NCBI GenBank assembly: GCA_963675425.1
Contig: OY776214.1
Span: forward strand, 2,604,001 to 2,668,000
Length of the DNA stretch: 64,000 nt
Origin: Sporobacter sp963675425
Lineage (GTDB): Bacteria; Bacillota; Clostridia; Oscillospirales; Oscillospiraceae
Direction of reading: 5' to 3'
Below the pieces are notes generated by a model, which saw nothing but the letters and a program-made list of their open reading frames with translations, had not been told where the DNA came from and ran no database searches. Below, piece by piece: positions 25,558-33,882 of this stretch. Both the position numbers and the translations under genes were made by a program. Within the stretch, counting starts at the first letter, position 1, and each line of letters begins with the position of its first letter.

Positions 25558-25782
25558 GTGAAAAGAAATCCCGATAACAGAGCTGACAACGTACAGCATC
25601 TGCAAAACAGCATTGACGGAACAGTTCGGAACATCCGTAAAGCAAATGAGATGATTCATGCAACGGACAACGATAAAACGAAAGAAGAACTTACGTCAAA
25701 AAACGAGCGGCGTGAAGAAGCTCTAAACGCATTCCGCAGTGAGATCAGGGACGAAGCGGCCTTTCAAAATAAACAATCCTAA
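25558..25782 (+). CDS. tlp: Small acid-soluble spore protein Tlp
   Basis: Seventy-four residues, highly charged and Asn/Gln-rich, with the Tlp hallmarks: DNRADNVQHLQNSIDGTV near the start and KNERREEALNAFRSEIRDEA near the end. Tlp proteins are made in the forespore and stored in the spore core. The start is a GTG at 25558 after GGAGGGGGTG. Forespore sigma-G control is expected from family knowledge; I could not confirm a promoter. It marks the organism as an endospore former. Confidence 0.9.
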   Translation: MKRNPDNRADNVQHLQNSIDGTVRNIRKANEMIHATDNDKTKEELTSKNERREEALNAFRSEIRDEAAFQNKQS

Positions 25783-25790
25783 AAGTCCAT

Positions 25791-25822
25791 GCTCTCAGGC
25801 TTCAGCCTGAGAGCTCTTTTGT
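25791..25822 (+). terminator. Intrinsic terminator of tlp
   Basis: Ten-bp stem GCTCTCAGGC/GCCTGAGAGC (25791-25800, 25805-25814) with loop TTCA and a following TCTTTTGTG. Confidence 0.85.
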
Positions 25823-25965
25823 GTAATTTTTATATAATTTTTTCCATAAAATATTGAAATTTTCTCCAAAATAATATAACATGTATGCATAATGCGACAT
25901 TTTGTTGCAGTTTTCTTTAAGTTTTTCATGCATTATTATCGACAATTATTGTAGGGGGGGATTAA

Positions 25966-28044
25966 ATGGACACCCATATCATTCTGCCGATGATCAACAA
26001 CGCGGCACTGCTGCTTACCCTCAGTATTGTTTTGGAAATCAGCATTATTTTCCAAAATCGGCTTAAAAAAATCGCTCCCATTCTAAGCGGTATCCTGATT
26101 GGCGTAATCGGCATCGCCATCATGTCCGTCCCTTTCAGGCTGGCGCCAGGCTTATTTTTTGATACAAGATCCATACTTATCTGCGTCGCGGCGCTGATTT
26201 TCGGGTTCGTGCCCGCAACTATAGCCGCGTCCATAACCATCGTCTACAGAATTTTTATAGGCGGAATCGGCACGGTAACCGGCTGCGCCGTTATACTCAC
26301 CGCGCTTTTAATCGGCCTTCTGTGCCGGCGCCTGGTCAAACTGGATAAATCAATGGCAAGATGGCTGAAGCTTTATGTTATCGGCATCGTCGTACATCTG
26401 GCCATGCTGGCGTGCATGCTGTTACTGCCTTGGGAAACGGCACTTCCCACACTCCGCGAAGTCAGCGTGACCGTTATGGTGACGTATCCCCTCGGCGTGG
26501 TAATCCTCGCGCTTTTGCTTCTGCATCAGGTGGAATATAACAACGCGCTGACGCATCTGGCGGAAGCTGATTCCCAGTATAAAAGCCTGTTTCACGACAA
26601 TCACGCCGCCATGCTGATCATTGATCCGGATACCGGCCAAATCGTCGATGCCAACCCGGCTGCCGCGGCATTTTATGGCTGGACAGAAGACGAGCTCAAG
26701 ACGATGAACATTACCCGTATCAACAACAGACCGACGGATGCTGTAAAATTAACCATGGCAAAAACAAAAGCCAATGAACGCAACTATCATGTTTTTACAC
26801 ATACTTTGGCATCCGGGGATTCAGTTGACGTCGAGGTCTATTCCGGCCCGCTCAATATTAAAGGCCGTATTCTTCTGTATTCAATTATTCACGACATCTC
26901 TTCCCGCGAGACGGCGCTGAATGCGCTCAAAGAAAGTGAGGAGCGTTTCCGGGCACTCGTTGATAACGCGCCGGACGCGATCTTTGTTTTAGCCGACAAA
27001 TTGTTTACATACAGCAACAGAGCCGGTTTGACGTTGCTTGGTGCGCAGTGCGAAGCAGATATCGTCGGGATGGCCGGTTCAGATATTATTTCAATTAAAG
27101 ATTTTTCTGAAATCCACCAATATATGCGGGCGCTTCGTGCCGGCATTATTACGCCCTCTTCGGTGGAACGCGTTTATAAAAGGCTCGATGGCACGACTGT
27201 CAACGTGGAAGTCGTCGTCGTGCCGATTAAACATGACGGTAAGGACGCGGACCTTGTTTTCGCCCGGGACATCACTGAACGCATACGTATGAAGAAAAAA
27301 GAGCAGGAGATGGAGGCGCAGCTGCGCCAGCAGCAGAAGCTGGAGGCTATCGGCACGCTGGCCGGCGGCGTGGCGCATGAAATAAACAATCCGATCAACG
27401 GGATTATGAACTATGCCCAACTGATATACGATAAATCGGAAGAGCAATCCGGCAGTGCAATATACGCCCATGAAATCATCCACGAGACGGAGCGCATATC
27501 CGTCATCGTCAAAAACCTTTTGCAGTTTTCCCGTCACGAGAAGCAGTCGCACAGCTATGCAAGTATTTATGATATCGTCGGTCAAACAATTTCTCTTGTT
27601 AATACGGTCATTAAAAAAGATCAGATCATGCTCGATATCAAGCTGGACGACAATCTTCCCGACATTAAATGCCGCAGCCAGCAAATTCAGCAGGTCATCA
27701 TGAACCTGCTGACGAACGCCCGGGACGCCCTAAACGAGAAATACCCCGGTTATGATGAAAACAAGATCATCAGAATGCGCTGCAGTGAATATGAACGCAA
27801 CAACCGCCGCTGGATCTGTCTGAGCGTAACGGACTTTGGAAATGGCGTTATGTCGGAAACCCGTGACAGGATTTTTGAACCGTTCTTTTCAACAAAGCCC
27901 AAAGAACTTGGCACCGGCCTTGGTCTGTCAATCAGCTACGGGATCGTGAGCGAGCATCATGGGAAAATAACGTTTGAATCCGAGCCCCTCAAATACACCA
28001 AATTCATTTTGGATTTACCGGTTGACAACGGCTGGACACTTTAA
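25966..28044 (+). CDS. Sensor histidine kinase with LytS-type 5TM and two PAS domains
   Basis: 692-residue kinase. Residues about 8-190 match the 5TM-5TMR_LYT membrane sensor module (NRLKK near helix 2, GLFFDTRSILICVAALIFGF). Two PAS domains follow (about 195-320 and 325-440; MLIIDPDTGQIVDANPAAAAFYGWT and AIFVLADKLFTYSNRAGLTLLG), then HisKA with phosphorylated His471 in GGVAHEINNPINGIMNY and an HATPase domain (NLLTNARDALN, GNGVMS, GTGLGLSISYG). It is followed by a response regulator 30 bases on. The ligand is unknown. The combination of a LytS sensor with a NtrB-like kinase core is less common than with LytS itself. Confidence 0.9.
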   Translation: MDTHIILPMINNAALLLTLSIVLEISIIFQNRLKKIAPILSGILIGVIGIAIMSVPFRLAPGLFFDTRSILICVAALIFGFVPATIAASITIVYRIFIGGIGTVTGCAVILTALLIGLLCRRLVKLDKSMARWLKLYVIGIVVHLAMLACMLLLPWETALPTLREVSVTVMVTYPLGVVILALLLLHQVEYNNALTHLAEADSQYKSLFHDNHAAMLIIDPDTGQIVDANPAAAAFYGWTEDELKTMNITRINNRPTDAVKLTMAKTKANERNYHVFTHTLASGDSVDVEVYSGPLNIKGRILLYSIIHDISSRETALNALKESEERFRALVDNAPDAIFVLADKLFTYSNRAGLTLLGAQCEADIVGMAGSDIISIKDFSEIHQYMRALRAGIITPSSVERVYKRLDGTTVNVEVVVVPIKHDGKDADLVFARDITERIRMKKKEQEMEAQLRQQQKLEAIGTLAGGVAHEINNPINGIMNYAQLIYDKSEEQSGSAIYAHEIIHETERISVIVKNLLQFSRHEKQSHSYASIYDIVGQTISLVNTVIKKDQIMLDIKLDDNLPDIKCRSQQIQQVIMNLLTNARDALNEKYPGYDENKIIRMRCSEYERNNRRWICLSVTDFGNGVMSETRDRIFEPFFSTKPKELGTGLGLSISYGIVSEHHGKITFESEPLKYTKFILDLPVDNGWTL

Positions 28045-28074
28045 ACGGTCACAAGCGGCTGATTGGAGACATTT

Positions 28075-29130
28075 ATGAGTAGAGTTTTAATTGTCGACGA
28101 CGAGAAAAGTATACGAACAACCTTATGTGAATTTCTGAAGCACGAGGGCATTGAAGCCGAGGCTACAGCCGATGCAGACGCTGCCTGCCAAATGCTTGCT
28201 GCTGCGGATTATGATGTCATTTTGACGGATATCATCATGCCGAAAATATCCGGTATAGAGCTCCTCGCAAAAATCCGGCAGACCTCACAAACGATGCAGG
28301 TCATCATCATGACCGGTGAGCCGTCTGTCGACACGGCCATCCAGGCCGTTCAGAACGGCGCCAACGATTATCTGACAAAGCCGATTAATAAGGCCATACT
28401 TATCAAAGCCGTCAACAACGCGCTGATGGTTAAAAAGCTGATTGACGATAAAGCCCGTCTGGAAGAAGAAAATCTTTACTATCAGAAACAGTTGGAGGCA
28501 CTGGTCGATCAGCGGACAATGTCGCTTCAGCAGGTCACACAGGGCATCATCTATCTGCTGACGTCTGTTGTCGAAACCCGGGACCCCTATACCGCCGGCC
28601 ATCAGCGGCGCGTCGGAAACCTGTCGGCGGCGATTGCCAGAGCCATGAAGCTGGACCGGGAGGACATTGATCTTGTCCGGACAATCGGATATATCCACGA
28701 CATCGGAAAAATCAGCATCCCGGCGGAGATTTTATCTAAGCCTGGCCGGCTGTCACCGCTGGAAATGGAAATGATCAAAATCCATGCGCTCAAGGGTTAT
28801 GAAATGATCAGCAGGGCCAATCTGCCGGACGTTATTTGCCAGGCTGTTTATCAGCACCACGAGCGCTGCGACGGCAGCGGTTATCCGCGCGGGCTTACCG
28901 ATTATGAGATCAACCGCGAGGCCAAAATCCTGATCGTGGCCGACGTCGTTGAGGCCATGGTTTCGCACCGCCCGTACCGGCCGGCGCTTGGCCTGGACAC
29001 GGCGCTTGAAGAAATTCAACAGCAGGCCGGAACACTGTATAACAGCGCCGTTGTCGACGCCTGTATCCGCCTTTTTAAAGACGGCTACACGTTGGAGGAA
29101 GAAGAACAGAGTATTTACATACCGATGTGA
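28075..29130 (+). CDS. Response regulator with HD-GYP domain
   Basis: Receiver domain (Asp52 in ILTDIIMPKISG), a coiled-coil linker (about 125-150), then an HD-GYP domain with IHDIGKI, HHERCDGSGYPRGL and the downstream HRPYRP. HD-GYP enzymes hydrolyse cyclic di-GMP and related dinucleotides, so signals from the upstream kinase probably change second-messenger levels rather than transcription. ATG 28075 (TTGGAGAC just before it) is preferred to TTG 28063, which overlaps the ribosome site. 351 residues. Confidence 0.93.
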   Translation: MSRVLIVDDEKSIRTTLCEFLKHEGIEAEATADADAACQMLAAADYDVILTDIIMPKISGIELLAKIRQTSQTMQVIIMTGEPSVDTAIQAVQNGANDYLTKPINKAILIKAVNNALMVKKLIDDKARLEEENLYYQKQLEALVDQRTMSLQQVTQGIIYLLTSVVETRDPYTAGHQRRVGNLSAAIARAMKLDREDIDLVRTIGYIHDIGKISIPAEILSKPGRLSPLEMEMIKIHALKGYEMISRANLPDVICQAVYQHHERCDGSGYPRGLTDYEINREAKILIVADVVEAMVSHRPYRPALGLDTALEEIQQQAGTLYNSAVVDACIRLFKDGYTLEEEEQSIYIPM

Positions 29131-29186
29131 TACAGCCAACGTCCCACAGCTATTTTGATGCTATATTACATAAATCCTGCAAGCTT

Positions 29187-29392
29187 AGCCTCCCTTGTTA
29201 AAGGGAGGTGGTGCGAAGCACCGGAGGGATTCAAAAAATAAAAATCTCAATTAACTTATGATGTATATCCTACCATAGCGATGCCCGATAAAAGAGCGTC
29301 ATTTAGTATAAGAATTATGATTTCAAGGTAACAACTGACAGAGCAATCCCTCCACCGCTAACGCGGTCCCCCTCCCTTTGACAAGGGCGGCT
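29187..29392. repeat. MITE-like element with 45-48 bp inverted ends
   Basis: Left end 29187-29231 and right end 29345-29392 are imperfect inverted copies, each itself built of two hairpins (for instance CCTCCCTT/AAGGGAGG and GGTGC/GCACC). About 110 bases of AT-rich DNA separate them. The ends share ATCCCTCC and CTCCCTTTGACAAGGG blocks with the repeat at 59890-59990. The gap 29131-29441 holds nothing else apart from a terminator. Confidence 0.7.
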
Positions 29393-29408
29393 TTTTAAAT
29401 GAAGAAAG

Positions 29409-29438
29409 CGAGGCTGCTAATAGCAGCCTCGTTTGTTT
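29409..29438. terminator. Terminator after amrS
   Basis: Ten-bp stem CGAGGCTGCT/AGCAGCCTCG with loop AAT. The plus strand continues TTTGTTT and the minus strand GCTTTCTTC, so it may work in both directions. Confidence 0.75.
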
Positions 29439-29441
29439 AAG

Positions 29442-30269
29442 TCACATGTTGCCGGTGTAAACGTACTTTAAGTGCTTCATTGCGACAGTCTTTAGCCGTC
29501 GAATAGTCTCCGGCGGCGTGGGTGCTTTCTCGGCATACTTATAGCGCGGGAAAAACCGCGTCAGATGAAATGGGATATCAGGTGAAATTCCGGCCAGCCA
29601 GCCCGACAGCTCCTCAATCTCCCCGTCGCCGTCGTTCTCCCCGGGGATGACAAGTGTCGTCACCTCGACGTGGCAGCTTTTCGCCGCTGTCTCAATCGTT
29701 TTTTTAACGGTTTCCAGATCACCGCCGACTTTTTTATAAAAGGCGTCCGTAAAGCCCTTGAGATCAATATTCATCGCGTCGACAAACGGCAGCAGCTCTT
29801 TGAGCGGTTCCTGGCAGATATACCCGTTGGTCACAATAACGTTTGCCAAACCACGCCCATGGAGAAGCCGCGCACAGTCCCGGACAAACTCATAGCCGAC
29901 GAGCGGCTCGTTGTAGGTGTAAGCCAGCCCAATATTGCCGTCCGGGCGCAGCTGGTCGGCTTTGTCAGCCAGCTGCACCGGGGTGACGCTTGTTGTCGGC
30001 AGTGAATTTTCGTCCGCCATCGATATGTCGCAGTTCTGGCAGAACGGGCATTTCAGGTTGCAGCCGAAGCTCCCGGCCGATAAAATCATACTGCCGGGTT
30101 TAAACCGGCACAGCGGCTTTTTTTCAATGGGGTCGAGCGCCAGCGCCGTCAGCTTGCCGTAATTGATACAGACAATGTTGCCGCCAATATTCCGGCGCGC
30201 ACGGCACAGCCCCGTTTGACCCGTCTCCAGGGCGCAGTGATGCGGGCAGACTTCGCAAATAGCCCTCAT
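29442..30269 (-). CDS. amrS: AmmeMemoRadiSam system radical SAM enzyme
   Basis: Radical SAM protein of 275 residues with the [4Fe-4S] motif C70-NLK-C74-PF-C77 in a PflA-like fold. Additional N-terminal cysteines (CEVCPHHC, CRAR) and YTYNEP are typical for AmrS. Family members always occur with Memo and AMMECR1 proteins, here fused in the gene directly upstream (4-base ATGA overlap). The reaction remains undefined in general; modification of a protein or small molecule is assumed. Identity as the AmmeMemoRadiSam enzyme is clear from motifs plus neighbours. Confidence 0.92.
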   Translation of the reverse strand: MRAICEVCPHHCALETGQTGLCRARRNIGGNIVCINYGKLTALALDPIEKKPLCRFKPGSMILSAGSFGCNLKCPFCQNCDISMADENSLPTTSVTPVQLADKADQLRPDGNIGLAYTYNEPLVGYEFVRDCARLLHGRGLANVIVTNGYICQEPLKELLPFVDAMNIDLKGFTDAFYKKVGGDLETVKKTIETAAKSCHVEVTTLVIPGENDGDGEIEELSGWLAGISPDIPFHLTRFFPRYKYAEKAPTPPETIRRLKTVAMKHLKYVYTGNM

Positions 30270-31651
30270 TGGTGACGTACCACCTCAAAGCGCTCGAGGC
30301 TGACCGGCTCTCCCGGCCGGATACCGGCCTTCTGCCGGGCAATGGCGACCTGCTCCGCCACCGTATCAACGCCGTCGAGATTCGGCAGGAGCAAACCGCG
30401 CTTATGGCCTGACGAAACAATCACGCCGTATCGCTGCGTATCCAGCGCATCTTCTGTGTCAATCGGCTCGGCCGGTGATAGCACGTCGACGCTGTAAACG
30501 AGCTCCGGCAGCTCGCCCGACCGCACGGGATCAAACCGCGGGTCCTCCGAACAAGCGGATACGCCGTTTCTCAATATTTCCTCGGCAACGCTGCCGGTGA
30601 CAGGCGCGATGGTGCCAATGCAGCCGCGCAGATTTCCGTTTTTCTTGAGCGAAACAAAAACACCGGCTCTGCTTTGCAGCAACTCCTCCGGCAGGCCGTC
30701 CGGCGGCATGGCCCGCCGGCCTGTATTGACAAACTGCTCCACGGAATACCGGGCGAGCCGGACGTATTCGTCTTCCCCGTCCAAAGCGGCTCGAAGCTTT
30801 TCGTGCTCCCGCTCGTTATACTGTTCTAAAAATCGTCTGTCCGGGTTCTCTCCCTCAGGAATAAACGACGCAATGCCATAGCCCACGCCGAAGGGCCCCT
30901 CATACGACAGCAGCTCGGAAGCAACGCTTTTTCCGTCGAGTGCCCCAGCCAGGATGACGCAGGAGCGCAGGCCGCACTCAGCCGCCTTTTCAGCAAACGC
31001 CGGTGTGAAGCTTAAAAATTTCATGAAGTCGCCTTTAGCCATGGCTTCGGTGATTTCACGGTCGAACCGGACGCCCTCCTCGGCATAGCCGTACGGCCCG
31101 TCAGCCTTCAGCTTATGCGACAGGTCGCTGCTGGCAATCAGTACCGTTTTCCGGCCGAGCGCGTCGGCCGCGTCACGGATACACTCGCCAAAGCGGTAAT
31201 GCTCAGCCATGGACAATCCGGCCAGTCCTGTCCGCACCAGCCTGTAATCCTTATAGTGCTCATTAATATAGACAAGCGGGATGACCGTGCCATGGTCGAG
31301 CGTCCGGTCCCGTTCGCCCCTCGTCCCGGCCGGCAGACCGGCTGCTTGCGCGCCCGCTTCAAGCGCGGCGACAAAATCCCGGTCATACTCGGCCCGGATG
31401 GTAACGCCGGGCGCGCGGAATTGCCGCATATCGCCGGAGGCGCCCGCACCGGGTGAAATGTGCAGATAATCGGCGTACATGACGCTGTGCGGCGATGTTA
31501 AAACAATTGTTTCCGGCGCGAGCTGTGCCACGCGCCGGGCTACTTCGCGAAACGCCCCAGTTGTTTTTTCCAGATGCTTTTCTTCGCCCCGCCCAACCTC
31601 CGGCAGGATGATCGGCGGATGCGGCAGGATAAACGCGCCGATAATCGGCAT
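30266..31651 (-). CDS. Fused Memo-AMMECR1 protein (AmmeMemoRadiSam system A/B)
   Basis: 461-residue fusion. Residues 1 to about 265 resemble Memo/LigB-type dioxygenases (HPPIILPEVGRGEE, SPHSVMYADY, SSDLSHKL), with His positions of the non-haem metal site. Residues from about 280 are an AMMECR1 domain (GVFVSLKKNGNLRGCIGT, SEDPRFDPV, GLLLPNLDGVDTVAEQ). Both domains are intact. The gene starts after GGGAGGAAAAATCC and overlaps amrS, giving a complete three-component system in two genes. The cellular role is unknown; human counterparts are linked to copper/redox and to the AMME syndrome, which does not define the bacterial function. Confidence 0.92.
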   Translation of the reverse strand: MPIIGAFILPHPPIILPEVGRGEEKHLEKTTGAFREVARRVAQLAPETIVLTSPHSVMYADYLHISPGAGASGDMRQFRAPGVTIRAEYDRDFVAALEAGAQAAGLPAGTRGERDRTLDHGTVIPLVYINEHYKDYRLVRTGLAGLSMAEHYRFGECIRDAADALGRKTVLIASSDLSHKLKADGPYGYAEEGVRFDREITEAMAKGDFMKFLSFTPAFAEKAAECGLRSCVILAGALDGKSVASELLSYEGPFGVGYGIASFIPEGENPDRRFLEQYNEREHEKLRAALDGEDEYVRLARYSVEQFVNTGRRAMPPDGLPEELLQSRAGVFVSLKKNGNLRGCIGTIAPVTGSVAEEILRNGVSACSEDPRFDPVRSGELPELVYSVDVLSPAEPIDTEDALDTQRYGVIVSSGHKRGLLLPNLDGVDTVAEQVAIARQKAGIRPGEPVSLERFEVVRHQ

Positions 31652-31739
31652 GGATTTTTCCTCCCTTTCGGCGGCGGATGAGTATCCGCCCAGTACAGCT
31701 CACGTTGATAAACACGACTTTCTACAATAAACCGGTCTG

Positions 31740-32252
31740 CTAAACAAGTTTTATACTGACCAGGCTTTTTTCAAACAGACCAAATTCGCCCTTACGAAAC
31801 TGCACACGGCCAACCATAGTGTACCCCTGACCCTCATACAGGCGTAAAGCAGCCGGATTATCAAGAAACGCGTCCAGGCGGACGGAACGCCGCCGCGTCC
31901 GCCGCAGGCGCGTCTCGGCACATTCAAGCGTTTTCCGACCGACGCCGTTATGCTGATAAGCGGGGTCAACGCAAAGCCGGTGGATGACGGCCGGCTTTAA
32001 AAAAGACCACCTGACGGTTTTATACAACTGGTGCTGGTTTTTGTTAAGCACGACGGCGGAGACAATCTGTCCATCCTGCGTCAGTACGTACATCTGGCGT
32101 TTTATAATATCAGTCCAAAGCATTTTCCTGTCCGGATAAACATCGTCCCATTGGTCGATCTGCCTGATGCGAAGATCCGCCACGGCTTTTTCATACAGGG
32201 ACGCAATCACTGGAAAATCAGGACGCCTGGCCCGCCTGAATAATTGTGTCAT
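31740..32252 (-). CDS. GNAT-family N-acetyltransferase
   Basis: Small acetyltransferase, 170 residues. The central motif IHRLCVDPAYQHNGVGRKTLECAE is the acetyl-CoA binding region (Q/R-x-x-G-x-G/A form), and the C-terminus LYEGQGYTMVGR matches motif B. The substrate is not identifiable. It lies between a PAP2-like gene and the Memo fusion on the same strand, perhaps within one transcript of five genes. Confidence 0.82.
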   Translation of the reverse strand: MTQLFRRARRPDFPVIASLYEKAVADLRIRQIDQWDDVYPDRKMLWTDIIKRQMYVLTQDGQIVSAVVLNKNQHQLYKTVRWSFLKPAVIHRLCVDPAYQHNGVGRKTLECAETRLRRTRRRSVRLDAFLDNPAALRLYEGQGYTMVGRVQFRKGEFGLFEKSLVSIKLV

Positions 32253-32281
32253 ATAACATCTATGCCCCGGGAATTCTCTTT

Positions 32282-32734
32282 TTATAATCCGATTATGAGC
32301 GCCGTCATTACCCCTAAAAGGGCACCGGCCAGAACCTGCAGCGGCGTATGGCCGACAAGCTCCTTGAATTTGTCCTCCGCCGAGAGGTCTTTCCCCATGG
32401 AGTCAATGACATCCATAATTTCATTGAGGACCTTGGCCTGCTTTCCCGTCTGCAGGCGTACGCCCATCGCGTCGTGCATGACGATGAAAGCCAAAATCAC
32501 CGTGACGCCGAACTCAAAGGACGACAGGCCGTACTGTAGGGCGCTTGTCGCCGCGATGGCCGTAACCGTTGCCGAGTGACTGCTGGGCATACCGCCGTCT
32601 CCGATGAGACGCGGCAAATCCAGCTTTTTATGGACGATGGCATGCACGAATGTTTTTAGAATCTGCGCAACCACCCAAGCTACAACGCCATTTATTATTA
32701 AATTATTGTGCAGAAGCTGTAAAAACCAATTCAT
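32282..32734 (-). CDS. Divergent PAP2-family membrane protein (YuiD-like)
   Basis: 150 residues with about four helices. It carries GDGGMPSSHSATVTAI, the phosphatase-like PSSHS motif of PAP2 enzymes, and VMHDAMGVRLQTGKQA, typical of the YuiD/DUF212 subgroup. It may dephosphorylate lipid phosphates at the membrane, but activity is unproven in this subgroup. It lies 29 bases before the GNAT gene. Confidence 0.85.
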   Translation of the reverse strand: MNWFLQLLHNNLIINGVVAWVVAQILKTFVHAIVHKKLDLPRLIGDGGMPSSHSATVTAIAATSALQYGLSSFEFGVTVILAFIVMHDAMGVRLQTGKQAKVLNEIMDVIDSMGKDLSAEDKFKELVGHTPLQVLAGALLGVMTALIIGL

Positions 32735-32792
32735 GAAAGCGCGTCATCCTTTAAATAATTCGGCTGTTTTAGGCCGCCGGTCATCCTCCATA

Positions 32793-33584
32793 TTATCCGC
32801 AGCATGTCGGAATATCGCCGACGCCGTCCAGGACGAGACGCGGTCGGTACGGATAGTTGTCCATTATTTTAAGCGTCGTAACGCCGGAGAGCACTAAAAC
32901 CGTATCAAGGCCGCTTTCGATGCCGGCGATAATATCGGTGTCCATCCGGTCGCCGATCATGGCCGTTTCCTCCGAGTGGACGCCCAGCATATTAAGTCCT
33001 GTGCGCATCATGAGGGGGTTGGGCTTGCCGACGTAATACGCGCTTCGCCCCGTCGTAAGCTCAATGGGGGAAATAAGCGCCCGGCAGGCCGGTATGAGAC
33101 CGGTCTCGCTCGGGCCGGTCAGATCGGAGTTCGTGCCGATAAGCTTGGCCCCTTCTAAAACAAGGCGGGACGCGCGGCAAATCCGTTCGTAATTGTAGCT
33201 GTCCGTCTCGCCGCCGACGACGTAATCCGGACTGATATCGTTAATTGTAATCCCGGCGTCATGCAGCGCGTTAAAAAGGCCTGGTTCTCCGATGACATAA
33301 GCACTGCAGCCCGGCTGTTGACGGCTTAGAAATTTTGCCGTTGCCAGAGCGCTTGTGTAAAAGTGGCTCTCGTCGACATTAAGCCCCATTCGGTAAAGCT
33401 TCTGCTGGAGCTCTTTGGGAGAGCGCCCGCTGGCATTCGTCAGAAACAGGAATTTCTTATTCTCTTTGTACAGCCAATCAACGAATTCCCGGACGCCGGG
33501 CAAAAGCTGGTTCCCGTGATACAGCACGCCGTCCATGTCGATGATGAAGCCTTTTTTATCCCGCAGCGTTTCTATGGCTATCAC
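32793..33584 (-). CDS. HAD-superfamily subfamily IIA hydrolase (NagD-like)
   Basis: 263-residue cytoplasmic phosphatase. Motif I DMDGVLYHG, motif II LTNASGR, cap region, and motifs III/IV PNPLMM and MIGDRMDTDIIAG. NagD-type enzymes remove phosphate from sugar phosphates, nucleotides or 4-nitrophenyl phosphate analogues; natural substrate unknown. The annotated start is a GTG whose ribosome site AGGAG abuts it, so a slightly different start cannot be ruled out. Probable first gene of the operon running to amrS. Confidence 0.88.
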   Translation of the reverse strand: MIAIETLRDKKGFIIDMDGVLYHGNQLLPGVREFVDWLYKENKKFLFLTNASGRSPKELQQKLYRMGLNVDESHFYTSALATAKFLSRQQPGCSAYVIGEPGLFNALHDAGITINDISPDYVVGGETDSYNYERICRASRLVLEGAKLIGTNSDLTGPSETGLIPACRALISPIELTTGRSAYYVGKPNPLMMRTGLNMLGVHSEETAMIGDRMDTDIIAGIESGLDTVLVLSGVTTLKIMDNYPYRPRLVLDGVGDIPTCCG

Positions 33585-33790
33585 TCCTGGTTTAGTTAGA
33601 TTATAAGGATGAATCTATTATATGAAATCTGGATACACCCGTCAATGAGATGGCTGCCAAAAGCTATGAATTAAGCACCTTTTTATGTTATGGGTCAAGG
33701 CCGGCATTCATATCTTAGGATAGAGACGGCACGGCCGGCCCGTCGTTGAGGATCATTAAAGCCAGCCACTGATGATAACGATTAAAGTAT

Positions 33791-33819
33791 TTGCACGGTT
33801 GAACCAAATATGTTAGATT
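33791..33819 (+). promoter_or_regulatory. Promoter of zinc-ribbon protein gene
   Basis: TTGCAC, 17-base spacer, TAGATT. The rest of 33585-33882 has no visible gene or strong structure. Confidence 0.5.
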
Positions 33820-33882
33820 AAATAGGGTTGAATGTGAGGGTTATCAATAAAAAAATAAATCTTTGAGAGGGAGTGAGTGGTT

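Noticed and set aside
27091..27684. Frame of 197 codons opposite the LytS-type kinase gene
   Set aside because: Antisense shadow of conserved kinase domains.
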